Numbered from the stretch's first letter, positions 36,431-46,313 are shown. The stretch: 64,000 nucleotides of DNA from Chryseobacterium gallinarum (GCF_001021975.1 NZ_CP009928.1:124001-188000); one strand, 5' to 3'. Numbers and translations: made by a program. Notes: generated from the sequence alone by a model not told the origin.

Positions 36431-37251
36431 TCAAAGACATTTTAACGCTTATGACGCCCCCTTTTTTTGAACCCGAAGCAACACCATTTTCCATTTCAGG
36501 AGAAGTACTGTCCATTCCCTTGGGTTCCGGTAATGAGTATATGCTATCCGAAATGGGCGAACTGATCAGGATTTCGGCATGTTTCGGCCAATACAACCTG
36601 GCCAGGTTATTTCCAGAGGTACGCGGAAAATACTTACTTGGCGATAAGATCCGGACAATCCGCTATGGCATGATGGAGGATGCCTCAAACTTAACCATGC
36701 ATATCCGTTCTCATATCGCTTCCGACCGCGCAGGTTCTGCACTAGCTGAAATTGTTGATGAAAATGATCAGTTATTATATAGTTTCAACCATACTTTTTA
36801 TATACTTCCGGCACCTTTTTTTGAAACCCGCTTTGCCTCCTTCAAAAAAACTGCCAATGCATCGGCAACCGCCTTAGATAGCCTGCCTGGGATTAAAGTA
36901 TTCGATTCGGAGCATAACCGCACTTTCACAATGGAAGTAACTCCCTTCTCTTATGAACATTGTCTAGGTCATTTCCCTGACTATCCACTGGTTGCGGTAG
37001 CATACCTGTATAAATGCATCCTCAAAGGAAATATTGAATGGCTAAACAAACACCAGATGGAAATACTGCGTGTAGAAAATATTGATATCACCGTATCAAA
37101 AGCGATCCCAATCGATATCTCCTGTTCCGTAAAAGTATCTATCATCCAAAGTTCAAAAAACACCTACCAGTTTATCAATGAGATTTTTATCAAAGATGAT
37201 AGCCACATCCCACATTGTTTACTTACAATAGAATTATTAGCAACCAGCTAG
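36427..37251 (+). CDS. Hotdog-fold (FabZ/thioesterase-like) protein
   Basis: A 274-aa protein, about twice the size of a single hotdog domain. The C-terminal half carries H182-FPDYPLVAVAYL (residues 178-194), which matches the central helix of FabZ-type dehydratases (H-FP-x-x-P), although the following Pro-Gly is Ala-Val. The N-terminal half has the strand pattern of a second hotdog (GDKIRTIRYGMMEDASNLTM). It is translated with the acyl-CoA dehydrogenase (4-base overlap). Likely substrates are acyl thioesters; whether it dehydrates, hydrolyses or only binds is not decided by sequence. Confidence 0.65.
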   Translation: MIKDILTLMTPPFFEPEATPFSISGEVLSIPLGSGNEYMLSEMGELIRISACFGQYNLARLFPEVRGKYLLGDKIRTIRYGMMEDASNLTMHIRSHIASDRAGSALAEIVDENDQLLYSFNHTFYILPAPFFETRFASFKKTANASATALDSLPGIKVFDSEHNRTFTMEVTPFSYEHCLGHFPDYPLVAVAYLYKCILKGNIEWLNKHQMEILRVENIDITVSKAIPIDISCSVKVSIIQSSKNTYQFINEIFIKDDSHIPHCLLTIELLATS

Positions 37252-37363
37252 TTCTAATTCTTATCGTATAACAATGAAAGTGTATCACAACTAGATAATA
37301 TGGGTTGAGAATCGTTTAAACAAAAACCTTTCTCGTACAGGGATACATGAAAATTTCACAAAA

Positions 37364-37395
37364 AAGGCCGTTTTCACGAGCTGTGAGACGGCCTC
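37364..37395. terminator. Hairpin terminator after the hotdog gene
   Basis: Arms AGGCCGTTTTCAC and GTGAGACGGCCT pair with two mismatches around a GAGCT loop. An A-run precedes it (six A) and a T-rich tract follows. It lies about 110 bases after the stop codon at 37251 and could work in both directions. Confidence 0.7.
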
Positions 37396-37662
37396 ATTTA
37401 TTTGTATATAGAAGTATCCTTCGGATTATCGATTATTCCTGTTTCTGTCATCATCATAGAGAATGGTGAGAAGAACAGCCCACTCACAATTTTTTTAAAT
37501 GTCTAATTAACAAGGTATAATTAGAATCGTTATTTATAGTTCACTGTTGAGAGTTTTCACCAAACATAACCTGAAATTTGAAACCTGATTCTTCATTTAG
37601 ATCAATTTGCACAGATCACAGGACTCCTTCAAATTACCAGTCATGGCCTGTAAGTAGAAATT

Positions 37663-38181
37663 TTATTTGTTTACTTTTTTCAAAGCATCCAAGTACTTTT
37701 TCTTTACTCCGTTATCTTCTTCCTTTTCTGAAAGCTTTTCGATTTTTGAAAGCAGTGTTTTATTATTGTCCGTTTTAAGCTTTAATATTTCAGCAAGTGC
37801 ATAAGCAGTTGCCCAACGAACCACAGTTCCCGTACTTTCTGCGTTTGGAAGCAGGTTTTTAATGGCTTTTGTCAGTTCATCCGGAAATAATTTCGCCACA
37901 TTTCCGATTACTTTTGCACTTTCCCATTTTATACGTGGTTCATCATTCTTAAGTGATTGAGTCACGTATAAAAAGGTATTTTCATCAGCAATTTCTGGAT
38001 TTTTCTTCGTTGCATATTCCAACGCTTCTATGCATGTGGCTTTATCGATTGCTTTTTGTTTTTCGGCATATACAATCAATTCATCAACAGGCAATTCCTT
38101 ATTAATCAACCAATCTCCAATGATTGATACCTTGCCTTTTGCCTTAATGGTTTTATCCTGAAACACTTCTTCTATTGTCAT
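37663..38181 (-). CDS. HEAT-repeat-like protein
   Basis: A 172-aa all-helical protein with no signal peptide. Repeated helical pairs such as ADENTFLYVTQSLKNDEPRI, KWESAKVIGNVAKLFPDELT and VVRWATAYALAEILKLK show the pattern of HEAT/ARM repeats, with conserved W, A and L positions. Such proteins bind other proteins or act as scaffolds; no partner is evident. It is a single-gene unit, with 265 bases of A/T-rich DNA upstream. Confidence 0.75.
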   Translation of the reverse strand: MTIEEVFQDKTIKAKGKVSIIGDWLINKELPVDELIVYAEKQKAIDKATCIEALEYATKKNPEIADENTFLYVTQSLKNDEPRIKWESAKVIGNVAKLFPDELTKAIKNLLPNAESTGTVVRWATAYALAEILKLKTDNNKTLLSKIEKLSEKEEDNGVKKKYLDALKKVNK

Positions 38182-38446
38182 ATAAAATTTGTTATAAATT
38201 TAATCTGTATGCTTCTTAGTTGAACCCTATTCATGGTCCAAACAAATTTATGGTAAATATTTCGATTTGAACTATTAAGAAAAACTGGTCATTTTGTTCT
38301 ATTCATAAACAGTTTACCCAGCGAATTTTAAAGTCCTTAATAACTGTAATGCTAACTCCCTTCATTAAGTTTTCCATTCGATTAATTATAAAACACCGGA
38401 AATAAACAGGAAAACAATTTGGATGAAAAATGGCGGCATATATCCA

Positions 38447-39091
38447 TTACAAAAACCCTTTATCCGCAGCTATCCTTATTAATTCGGCAACGTTTTTGGC
38501 TTCAAATTTTTGCAGCAGGTTTTTGCGGTGGCTTTCTATCGTAAATTTGCTTATGAATAATTGATCCGCCATTTGCATGGTCGTTTTACCGGCAGCAATC
38601 AGGCCCAGTACTTCTTTTTCCCGGTTGGTAAGGCGTATGGATTTCTGATCACTTGACAATTGTGGCGAGGCAATAATTTCCTTCACGTCCCGGCTAAATA
38701 CTATTTCTCCCCGTAGTGCGGCATCAATACAATTTATCAGTTCTTCCAAAGAGGCATTTTTGAGCAGGTAACCGTTAGCGCCGTTGTTGAGCATATCCAT
38801 AATAATTTTACGGTTGTGGTGATGACTAAAGGCCAGCACGATCGTTTTAGGAGAGTTATGTTTTATAGTTTTGCAAAGCACAATGCCGTCTATATCTGGC
38901 AGCGTAATATCCTGTAGCACCATATCTACGGCAGTATGCCTTAAAAACCGAAGCAGGCTGTGTCCATCAAAAAAGCAGCCTGTAATTTCTATGTTTTCCA
39001 CCGATGACAATACCTTGCCCAAGCCTTCTGCCACCATCGGATGATCATCCACTAATGCTATTTTTATTTTATGCTGTAACATACAGTTCAA
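38447..39091 (-). CDS. NarL/LuxR-type response regulator
   Basis: A 214-aa two-domain regulator. The receiver domain has the acidic pair D15-D16, the phosphate acceptor D61 (QDITLPDIDG) and the lysine of LLKNAS near 105. The C-terminal HTH (about 148-210) reads LTNREKEVLGLIAAGKTTMQ and then ISKFTIESHRKNLLQKF, typical of LuxR/NarL. It overlaps the histidine kinase gene by 23 bases (13 if the start is MLQHK at 39082) and is surely its partner. The signal and target genes are not visible here. Confidence 0.92.
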   Translation of the reverse strand: MNCMLQHKIKIALVDDHPMVAEGLGKVLSSVENIEITGCFFDGHSLLRFLRHTAVDMVLQDITLPDIDGIVLCKTIKHNSPKTIVLAFSHHHNRKIIMDMLNNGANGYLLKNASLEELINCIDAALRGEIVFSRDVKEIIASPQLSSDQKSIRLTNREKEVLGLIAAGKTTMQMADQLFISKFTIESHRKNLLQKFEAKNVAELIRIAADKGFL

Positions 39092-41051
39092 TATTTACAA
39101 TGGTTCCTGTTCGGTTTTTTCCACGAGAGTAGCTGACGGTGCCGTTCAGGTATGCCACTCTGTTTTTAATATTAGAAATACCAATACCCCTGTGGGCACC
39201 TGTATCTTCGGTATCAAGTCCTTTTCCATCATCTTCCACTGCAATCATAAAAATATGCTCGTTCTGACTACATTGCACCAGTATGTTGCTAGCGTCAGCG
39301 TGCTTAACGGCGTTGGAGAGCAGCTCCTGTATAATTCGGTAGATGGAAAGTTGAATGCCAATAGCTATATCTGTCTTTATATTGAGGCACTGCAAATCAA
39401 TGGAGGTCTTTGGAGAGATAAGGGTTTCGGCCAATTCTTGTAAAGCCTCTTCCAATCCGTAGCGTAGTAATATATCCGGCACCAAATTGTGGGCAATACG
39501 GCGTAGTTCCGTTACCGAATTGTCCAACTGACGCATCGTATCATTGATGCACTGGATATAGGGTTTATCTACTTTGGCAGCAATGCCCGAAAGATTTATT
39601 TTAATCCCTGCAAGCATGCTGCCTACGCCATCGTGTAAATCACGCGCTATACGACTCCGCTCCTCTTCTTGCAATTGTAACATAGCCTGAGATAGCTTTA
39701 TTTCCTGTTGCTGTCGAATATCTTTTAGTTGTTGTACCGAAATTTTTTTGTTTTTACGATACAGTATTATAGAGTAGGCTGCAATACAAACAAGTAAAAA
39801 GCAACCTGCGGTAAGTAACCCATTAGTAAGCCGGTTATTTTTATTGGCAAGGATCGCCTGTTTTTTTTCTGCTTCCAAAGCAAATATGCGCTTTTGGTTT
39901 TCTGTCGTCCGGTATTTTATTTCCAGTTCATTAATATTTTTGGTCAATCTATTCTCAGCAAGACTATCACTTGTTTCAGCATATTTCTTTTGCCATCGAT
40001 AAGCCTGTGTCATGTTGTTAATGGCGGCATAGTTTTGAGCAAGGCCATTATAAACAGATTTCCTGTTTTCTGCTTTAAGCAGGTATAACGCAGACTTTGC
40101 TAGCATGTGTAATACTTGGATGGCTTGACTATTTTTACCCTCGGCCATATATAGATTGTATTTTGAAAATAGCAGGCTGTTATAGATATATTCTTCATCC
40201 AGTTTTTTTGCTATTGCCATTCCTGTGTCAAGGCTTTGGTGAGCTCGCAAAAATTGTTTTTCTCCTTTCCATAGATATAGGGCTTCCACCTCGTAGTATT
40301 CTGCCAGCATTTTCGTATTGGTAAAAAACGGAAGAAGTTCTTTTGCCTTTTCAAGCGTTGCCTGTGTATCGTTCATTCTTTTCAGTTGGCAGTAATTTTG
40401 GGCGGCATATACATACACTCTGAAGAGAATCGACTTTTTATAAGTAGTTTTCAGTTGTTGTATTGCCTGCATATAATACTGTGACGCTACTTTATGCTGT
40501 CCTGCACCTTGAAAAAACTGCCCGGCATACATATAGTTCTCTCCAAGCAATGTCGGATCTCCAGCTTTTTTTGCTATGGGTATAACCTTGTTCAAAACAA
40601 TATCCACAGCAGCACCTGTATTGTCTTTGTCCTCATAAAGCAAGGCATAATTAAATAGTGCTTTTGCCCTAAAATAGTGTGCTTTAGGTATGGCTTCTTT
40701 GGCCAATAACGAGTCGGACCTTAAATAATCAAAAGCCGCTTTTTCAGGATTGAGGCTGTGATAAAGGCTGCCTTCATAAAAATAATAAAGCGCTGTTAAG
40801 AATGTAGACCCTTTTGCAGCTTTTTGACCAGCCTGCAAATACTGTTTGGCCTTTATGGTATCGCGGTATGACCAATGCTGGCAAAGCAGATAATTAGTTT
40901 CCGCTTTTACACTATTCGTGGTGCGGCTGTTTAAGACATTTTGCAAACTATCGGCGTAGCCCGAATCGGTCCACTGCAGCTGTGCCATGCTATACAACGG
41001 TAGCAGGAAAATAAGTAATAAAGCTCGGAACATTATTTTTATTATGTACAA
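39069..41051 (-). CDS. TPR sensor histidine kinase (HisKA_3 type)
   Basis: A 660-aa membrane sensor. A signal peptide (about 1-23, ending in SMAQ) leads to an exported region of about 350 residues with tetratricopeptide-like helices (YYMQAIQQLKTTYKKSILF, YGLAQNYAAINNMTQAYRW-type repeats). A membrane helix follows at about 405-430 (GLLTAGCFLLVCIAAYSIIL), then a coiled coil, the HisKA_3 box RSRIARDLHDGVGSM and an HATPase domain with QELLSNAVKHA and VEDDGKGLD. This design is common in Bacteroidota. It probably senses periplasmic conditions and phosphorylates the regulator encoded downstream, with which it overlaps. Confidence 0.92.
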   Translation of the reverse strand: MYIIKIMFRALLLIFLLPLYSMAQLQWTDSGYADSLQNVLNSRTTNSVKAETNYLLCQHWSYRDTIKAKQYLQAGQKAAKGSTFLTALYYFYEGSLYHSLNPEKAAFDYLRSDSLLAKEAIPKAHYFRAKALFNYALLYEDKDNTGAAVDIVLNKVIPIAKKAGDPTLLGENYMYAGQFFQGAGQHKVASQYYMQAIQQLKTTYKKSILFRVYVYAAQNYCQLKRMNDTQATLEKAKELLPFFTNTKMLAEYYEVEALYLWKGEKQFLRAHQSLDTGMAIAKKLDEEYIYNSLLFSKYNLYMAEGKNSQAIQVLHMLAKSALYLLKAENRKSVYNGLAQNYAAINNMTQAYRWQKKYAETSDSLAENRLTKNINELEIKYRTTENQKRIFALEAEKKQAILANKNNRLTNGLLTAGCFLLVCIAAYSIILYRKNKKISVQQLKDIRQQQEIKLSQAMLQLQEEERSRIARDLHDGVGSMLAGIKINLSGIAAKVDKPYIQCINDTMRQLDNSVTELRRIAHNLVPDILLRYGLEEALQELAETLISPKTSIDLQCLNIKTDIAIGIQLSIYRIIQELLSNAVKHADASNILVQCSQNEHIFMIAVEDDGKGLDTEDTGAHRGIGISNIKNRVAYLNGTVSYSRGKNRTGTIVNIELYVTA

Positions 41052-41202
41052 GTTTACAACTTTCGATAAAAAGAATTAATACACATAACTATAAAATCCC
41101 TGTTTTCAGTGATATGAAAAATAGCCAACTATTGGGATTGCTTGTCTTCGTATGCAATAATAATTTTGTTATAAGATAAATCTGCCACAAAAAAAACTAA
41201 AA

Positions 41203-41949
41203 ATGGAAAACGAAATATTAAAACAATTAAAAGAGATTGAAAAGCGGTATAAAAGGATGAAACAGCTTTTTATAGGGTTTGTAAGCCTGGTATTTATTGC
41301 TGTTTTCTGCTTAGGATTTACCGAAGCTTATAAAGTTAATTTAATTAGAACTAAAGGGATTATCATTGAAGACGAAAATGGTAAAGATAGAATATTGATT
41401 GGAGCCCCTATACCGCATTCAGTAGATAGAGTCAGGACAGATACCAGTTTAGTAAGAAAATATTTTGCAAACGACATTTACCCCAAAGACCCAAACAAAT
41501 ACATGGAATGGTATAAAAAATATAGACATTCTGCTTATGGAATAGTGTTCCTGAATGACAAGGGAATAGATGTAATGCAACTCGGTGAGCAATTATCAGA
41601 CCCGAATGTTGGGAGGAGAATTTTTTTACCTACAGGTATTCTTTTAAATAACAATAAGGGAATGGAAGTGGGTGGTTTTGGTACTCACACATTTGAAGAC
41701 GGAAGAAGCGGAGTTGCATTGGGTTTAGATGATCCAGGCAATGGCAGGGAGGCCTTGCATGCTGCAGTACTCTCTGACGGTACACGAGCTTTAATCCTTC
41801 AGGACGCCAATGGGAAACTTGTACTTGGATTTGGAAAACCCAATAGCGATTTATTTAAAAATAAAGATAGTTTAAAATTTGTAGGCATAAAGTATTTTGA
41901 CAAAAAGGATAATCTTCTTTGGGAACAGAAAATAAATAAAGCAGAATAA
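41203..41949 (+). CDS. Membrane-anchored hypothetical protein
   Basis: A 248-aa protein with a charged, coiled-coil-like N-terminus (EILKQLKEIEKRYKRMKQ), one membrane helix at about residues 22-42 (LFIGFVSLVFIAVFCLGF) and an outward beta-rich domain. The recurring pattern IIIEDENGKDRILIGAPI, LQDANGKLVLGFGKP suggests short beta repeats with D/N-G-K turns. No enzyme motif is recognised. It stands alone, rightward, 151 bases from the divergent kinase gene; a link to that two-component system is possible but unproven. Confidence 0.75.
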   Translation: MENEILKQLKEIEKRYKRMKQLFIGFVSLVFIAVFCLGFTEAYKVNLIRTKGIIIEDENGKDRILIGAPIPHSVDRVRTDTSLVRKYFANDIYPKDPNKYMEWYKKYRHSAYGIVFLNDKGIDVMQLGEQLSDPNVGRRIFLPTGILLNNNKGMEVGGFGTHTFEDGRSGVALGLDDPGNGREALHAAVLSDGTRALILQDANGKLVLGFGKPNSDLFKNKDSLKFVGIKYFDKKDNLLWEQKINKAE

Positions 41950-42134
41950 TATAAAAGAAAACAGTCAAATGGAATATCCAGAGTGTTTTTATACTTGTTT
42001 GTGCATTTGTACCACATGGATGTTTCATTAGTCAAGAGGCTTTTGTTCATTTATTTGAAAAGATATAACAGCAAGCCAAAACTGTAAAGTAAGCATTGAT
42101 CATTGAATCCTATAATTATGAAAACAAAAACATT

Positions 42135-43142
42135 ATGAGAAAGTTATATTTCACTCTTTTAATTTTTATCATGGCAAAAATGGGTGCACAACCGGTTATT
42201 TCAGCTGCCCATGCTGTACAGCCTGGCTCTCTTACCTATTATGCGGTAGATTTCACGCAATTGGGTAGTTTAACTCCCGGACCATCTGGTGCTAATGTCT
42301 CATGGGACTTTTCTCAGTATACATCTGCCATCACAACTACACAGACACGATATGACTGCCCGGCCGGTAATACCAACTGTTCTGATTTCGATCAGGCTAA
42401 CAAAATTATTGCATCTGTTGCATCAGGCGGGGGGGAAAATTATGCCTATTTCAAGTATGCTAATAATGAACTTTCAACTCTTGGAACTAAATCCATAAAT
42501 AATGGAGTAACTACTTATTATACCTATACCGATCCATCGCTGGAACTAAAATTCCCGGTTACTTATTTACAAACCTTTACAGATTCTTGGGCAGGGCACA
42601 GTACTCCGGCATCAGTGACAGAGACGGGAGCACATACCGTTACTGTAGATGCTTACGGAACACTCAAAACGGCTCTGGGAACATTTCCCAATACATTGAG
42701 AGTGAAAGTGGAAAAAAATATAACCAGTAATACGGCAGGTGGCCCAACAGCCAATACAACCTTCGTTGGTTATACCTGGATTTCATCAGATTATGCAGGA
42801 GCTTTATTAACCATCGGTTTTTCAGAGACTGCCATTGCAGGGCTTCCCGTGGTTTATAGCCGTGCTCTTAGTTACGGTAAAAATACACTTACATTAGGCA
42901 CTGCAGATGTGACAGCCGATAAGAAAGTTGATATTTATCCTAATCCCAGTTCAGATTATGTGAACATAAAAAATGGAGATAAAGTAACAAAAATAGAAAT
43001 GAACGATACAGAAGGGAAAAAGATTGCTACATTTAAAAAAACCGATAAAATAAATATTTCAGTATTTCCTTCCGGAATCTATTTTCTTACAATTACATTC
43101 AAAGATGGAAAAACTGAAATGAGGAAAATAATCAGAAAGTAG
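42135..43142 (+). CDS. Secreted protein with type IX secretion (T9SS) sorting domain
   Basis: A 335-aa exported protein. I place the start at MRKLYFTLLIFIMAKMGAQ, a proper signal peptide; the frame is open 13 codons upstream without coding character. The last 75 residues form a type A T9SS sorting domain: VDIYPNPSSDYVNIK, a KIEMNDTEGKKIATF strand, and FPSGIYFLTITFKDGKT near the end. The mature part is Thr/Ser/Gly-rich and beta-structured (SLTYYAVDFTQLGSL, NVSWDFSQYTSAI). No catalytic motif is visible; it is probably a surface or secreted protein of unknown ligand. Confidence 0.9.
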   Translation: MRKLYFTLLIFIMAKMGAQPVISAAHAVQPGSLTYYAVDFTQLGSLTPGPSGANVSWDFSQYTSAITTTQTRYDCPAGNTNCSDFDQANKIIASVASGGGENYAYFKYANNELSTLGTKSINNGVTTYYTYTDPSLELKFPVTYLQTFTDSWAGHSTPASVTETGAHTVTVDAYGTLKTALGTFPNTLRVKVEKNITSNTAGGPTANTTFVGYTWISSDYAGALLTIGFSETAIAGLPVVYSRALSYGKNTLTLGTADVTADKKVDIYPNPSSDYVNIKNGDKVTKIEMNDTEGKKIATFKKTDKINISVFPSGIYFLTITFKDGKTEMRKIIRK

Positions 43143-43195
43143 TAATGGTGGCAATTACAGCTAACAAAGTATTATGCCCCTCTCTCTACTGATAA

Positions 43196-43234
43196 TTCCC
43201 CGATAAGCCTGCCAATGGCAGGCTTATCGGGGAA
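43196..43234. terminator. Perfect hairpin between convergent genes
   Basis: An 18-bp perfect stem (left arm TTCCCCGATAAGCCTGCC) with a 3-base loop. It lies between the 3' ends of the T9SS gene and the convergent Crp/Fnr gene, ending 13 bases before the latter's stop codon. Position suits a bidirectional terminator, although neither side has a long T-run. Confidence 0.75.
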
Positions 43235-43247
43235 TACAAACTTAAAA

Positions 43248-43844
43248 TTAATATAATATCTGCCGTCCTTCAAGCTTGAGAAGATTTTCCTGCTCCATTT
43301 TTTTTACAGCGCGGATGACAGTCTCAACACGCAGACCGGTCAGATTTGCAATTTGTTGTCGTGTAAGAGGTACAGCATAGGTATATTGATCCTGAAAGCG
43401 TGAACATTCCTTGTAATAATCCATCAGGGATCTGATTTTTGTGCACGGTTCTGTAGCCGAATTGTTGAAAAGCATCATATACTTGTAAAACAAGCGATCC
43501 GAAAGATGCCGGAACATGTCAAACATAATTTCCCGGTTCTCTGAGATCAGCGAAAGAAAATTAGATTTCGCCAGCTTTAAGATCTTACATTCAGTCTTCG
43601 CTACCGCATTCATGGGATATTTTTTATCTCCAAAGAGAAGAGACTCCCCTATGCTTTGACCGGCAGACAGAATGTTTAGCGTAAACTCTTTACCATCCTC
43701 ATGGTAATTGTTCAATTCTACCGTCCCCCGCACAATCTGGAAATAGAAATGAGGTGTATCACCAATCTGGTAGATAATTTCCTTTGCGGGATAATCTTCA
43801 TAAACAGCTCCATTTTCGAGCAAAAGATTTTCATCGATAATCAT
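43248..43844 (-). CDS. Crp/Fnr-family transcription regulator
   Basis: A 198-aa regulator. The N-terminal cyclic-nucleotide-like beta barrel spans about residues 10-125 (IVRGTVELNNYHEDGKEFTL, GQSIGESLLFGDKKYPMNAV), followed by the dimer helix and a C-terminal winged helix (VPLTRQQIANLTGLRVETVI, RAVKKMEQENLLKLEGR). There is no Cys cluster of the FNR type, so it is not an oxygen sensor of that kind. A broken paralogue lies 4.5 kb away at 48314-48793. The intervening genes (KAS III, iron permease-like, antiporter, Hsp20) look stress-related and could be its targets, which is speculation. Confidence 0.9.
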   Translation of the reverse strand: MIIDENLLLENGAVYEDYPAKEIIYQIGDTPHFYFQIVRGTVELNNYHEDGKEFTLNILSAGQSIGESLLFGDKKYPMNAVAKTECKILKLAKSNFLSLISENREIMFDMFRHLSDRLFYKYMMLFNNSATEPCTKIRSLMDYYKECSRFQDQYTYAVPLTRQQIANLTGLRVETVIRAVKKMEQENLLKLEGRQILY

Positions 43845-44069
43845 ATTATATTTTTTTGATGTAGTTTGTATGAAAAATCTTAGTAAAATTGGCGTGTTAC
43901 CGAGTGCAAAATTCAGACCATCGCGGGATTTTCAGGAAAATAAAAACAAATACATCAGCCTCTAGCAGGAAGCTTTAGATAATTGTTTTTATTCAAATAC
44001 CAAAGATGCAACGAAATTGAAAGGGAGCTCAAAAGAAACAACCGTCAAAATAATTGATTAAAAAGCTTT

Positions 44070-45131
44070 TTAGAATTTGTAAACAAACGCATTGATATTC
44101 ATTCCCGCTCCTACCGAAGCAAACAATACAATATCACCATTCTTTATTTCGTGTTGTTGTAATTCACCTTTTAAAATCATAGTAAGTAAAGACGGGATAG
44201 TTGCCACGCTGCTATTACCAAGCTTTTGTATTACCATCGGCATAATATCCTGGGGAACGGCTTCATTATACAACCGATAAAATCTTTCAACAATTGCTTC
44301 ATCCATTTTTTCATTGGCCTGATGAATAATTATTTTATTTAATTGATGGATAGAATAACCACTACTATCCAGACACTGTTTCATAGCTTCGGGTACATGG
44401 AGCAGGGCAAATTCATAGATTTTCCGTCCATCCATCTTAATATACCGGGTATCCGAGCAACGGTCTCCGTTATAAGACTTCCCGAAATATAAAAAATCTT
44501 TTTCCTTGTAGGTGTGAGACGAAGATAAATGGGCTTTTATGCCGGAATCATCATCAGAATTCCCTTCCAGAATCACTGCTCCGGCCCCGTCTGCATAAAT
44601 CATACTGTCTCTATCATGGATATCTACCACGCGGGAAAGTGTTTCAGCCCCTATTACCAGACATCGTTTGGCAATCCCGGATTTTATGAAGGCATTTGCC
44701 TGGATTATTCCCTCAATCCAGCCGGGACATCCAAATATTACATCATAAGCTACACAAAAATTGTTCTTAATTTTCAACGAATGTTTAATTCTTGCGGCAA
44801 GACTCGGCACCATATCAGATTGTACTGTCCCAAAGCGGACATCTCCAAAATTATGGGCAAAAATTATATAATCTAACGTTTCAGGATCTATCTTAGAATC
44901 TTCTATTGCAGCCTGGGCAGCAATGAGTCCGAGATCAGATGTTACCTGATCACCACTGGCATATCTTCTCTCCTCGATACCTGTTATTTTCTTTAACTTC
45001 TCACTAAGGGAAAAGTTATCATCTTTTAAGAGGATACCCTTGTCATCCAGGAAAACATGCTTGTCAAAATATAGATTGGTTATTGTTTCTGACGGAATGC
45101 AGTTACCCACACCTATGATCTTACTATTCAT
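44070..45131 (-). CDS. 3-oxoacyl-ACP synthase III (KAS III) family protein
   Basis: A 353-aa thiolase-fold enzyme with the KAS III triad: C135 in VIFGCPGWIEG, H270 in IIIHQANEKMDEAI and N306 in KLGNSSVATIPS. Such enzymes condense an acyl-CoA starter with malonyl-ACP, or move acyl groups in secondary metabolism. A FabH for bulk fatty acid synthesis would usually sit in a fab operon; this one stands alone with 371 bases of A/T-rich DNA upstream, and it is longer than typical FabH (about 320 aa) by an insert near residues 190-235. A special acyl substrate is therefore possible. Confidence 0.88.
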   Translation of the reverse strand: MNSKIIGVGNCIPSETITNLYFDKHVFLDDKGILLKDDNFSLSEKLKKITGIEERRYASGDQVTSDLGLIAAQAAIEDSKIDPETLDYIIFAHNFGDVRFGTVQSDMVPSLAARIKHSLKIKNNFCVAYDVIFGCPGWIEGIIQANAFIKSGIAKRCLVIGAETLSRVVDIHDRDSMIYADGAGAVILEGNSDDDSGIKAHLSSSHTYKEKDFLYFGKSYNGDRCSDTRYIKMDGRKIYEFALLHVPEAMKQCLDSSGYSIHQLNKIIIHQANEKMDEAIVERFYRLYNEAVPQDIMPMVIQKLGNSSVATIPSLLTMILKGELQQHEIKNGDIVLFASVGAGMNINAFVYKF

Positions 45132-45502
45132 GAAATGTTTGCTTTTGTTTTTTTATGCTTAGAATATACTTCAATTTTAAATCAGCTATTCAACAAAACC
45201 TCCTGTTATTTTAACAAGAGGCTTATGAACATCAATTTGCTCTAACTTTAATGTTCTTTAAATAAATAATTAAGACATTGGAATGTTAATACTATCGCTA
45301 TTCTATTAAACGGAGTTTATGGTTACGTTGATATTGAAGTATTATAATATTTTTCATAAGTTCCATTCAGGTACTAAAGGTAGTTGATTAGAAATGAATT
45401 ATACTATAAAAAAAATTTATTTTAAATAAGTATGCATGCTTGTTCATTTAAAATTTTGCCACCTTACATTTTAAAACCGTTTAATATCCCTCATATCAGG
45501 AT
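45132..45502. other. A/T-rich gap with no gene
   Basis: Upstream region of the KAS III gene and downstream region of the permease-like gene. No gene, RNA or convincing hairpin seen. It should contain the KAS III promoter, which I cannot place. Confidence 0.5.
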
Positions 45503-45925
45503 TTATTTATAACGGGTTTTATTATATTCATCATCAGAGTGGTTTATGGATAATTCTGATCTTTTTTTAGGAGTCTTTCCAATTCTTTCATAAAACTTAT
45601 GAAGTTCATCAAGTTCTTCTTCAGTAAGGTCTTCAATATCTACAATTTTATTGCTGGCTTGCTTATGGCTGGCAATAAGCTCATTAAGTTTAATCTGGAT
45701 TGCCTTGGAATCCTTGTTTTGCCCTTTCTGAATCAGAAATACCATCAGAAAAGTAATAATAGTAGTTCCGGTATTGATCACCATTTGCCAGACTTCAGAA
45801 AATCTGAACATCGGCCCCGTAGCCGCCCAGATGATAACCAATAAACTGGCTCCTATAAAAGCCCCTGCACTTCCTGTGAAGCATACAGCCCAATCCGCAA
45901 ATCGGTCAAATAAATTCTTTTTCAT
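45503..45925 (-). CDS. Low-affinity iron permease family protein
   Basis: A 140-aa protein with two membrane helices (about 15-35, GAFIGASLLVIIWAATGPMF, and 45-65, MVINTGTTIITFLMVFLIQK) and a conserved cytoplasmic segment LIQKGQNKDSKAIQIKLNEL, which marks the family PF04120 (low-affinity iron permease). Whether bacterial members really move iron is not settled. The C-terminal tail (ERIGKTPKKRSELSINHSDD) is charged. It is a monocistronic unit. Confidence 0.85.
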   Translation of the reverse strand: MKKNLFDRFADWAVCFTGSAGAFIGASLLVIIWAATGPMFRFSEVWQMVINTGTTIITFLMVFLIQKGQNKDSKAIQIKLNELIASHKQASNKIVDIEDLTEEELDELHKFYERIGKTPKKRSELSINHSDDEYNKTRYK

Positions 45926-46313
45926 AATACTACAATTTTTTCTAAATTACAGATCTGTAATTTGTCATTTTATGACCCTGGTCATGAGTTTTATGTGCAC
46001 AAATATTACTGAAATTGCAGCCTTAAAGTAAAATCTCCCCACAAAATCTGACGGTATATGCTGAATAGTAATGATTTGCAACAGATCATAATGAGTAAGA
46101 TTATTCTTAATCATTAAAATCTTATGAAAATAAAACCCTCTTATTAAGGAGGGTTAAAGTTGTAGGAGTAGAAGGAAACTACAACTATTATGGTGTTACA
46201 AAAATACAGCCTGAAATTATATAGACTTATGATTGAACTCACAATGAAGATATTATTGTACTATGCAGCAAAGAATTTTTTATATGTTCGGTCCCATATT
46301 TTTAATTGTATGA
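45926..46313. other. Intergenic gap with a short hairpin
   Basis: No gene. A hairpin with arms AACCCTC and GAGGGTT lies at about 46134-46154, between the antiporter's 3' end and the permease-like gene. It lacks a T-run, so I do not call it a terminator. Confidence 0.4.

Noticed and set aside
46134..46154. Hairpin with arms AACCCTC and GAGGGTT
   Set aside because: Short stem, no T-run and far from the nearest gene end; not called a terminator.
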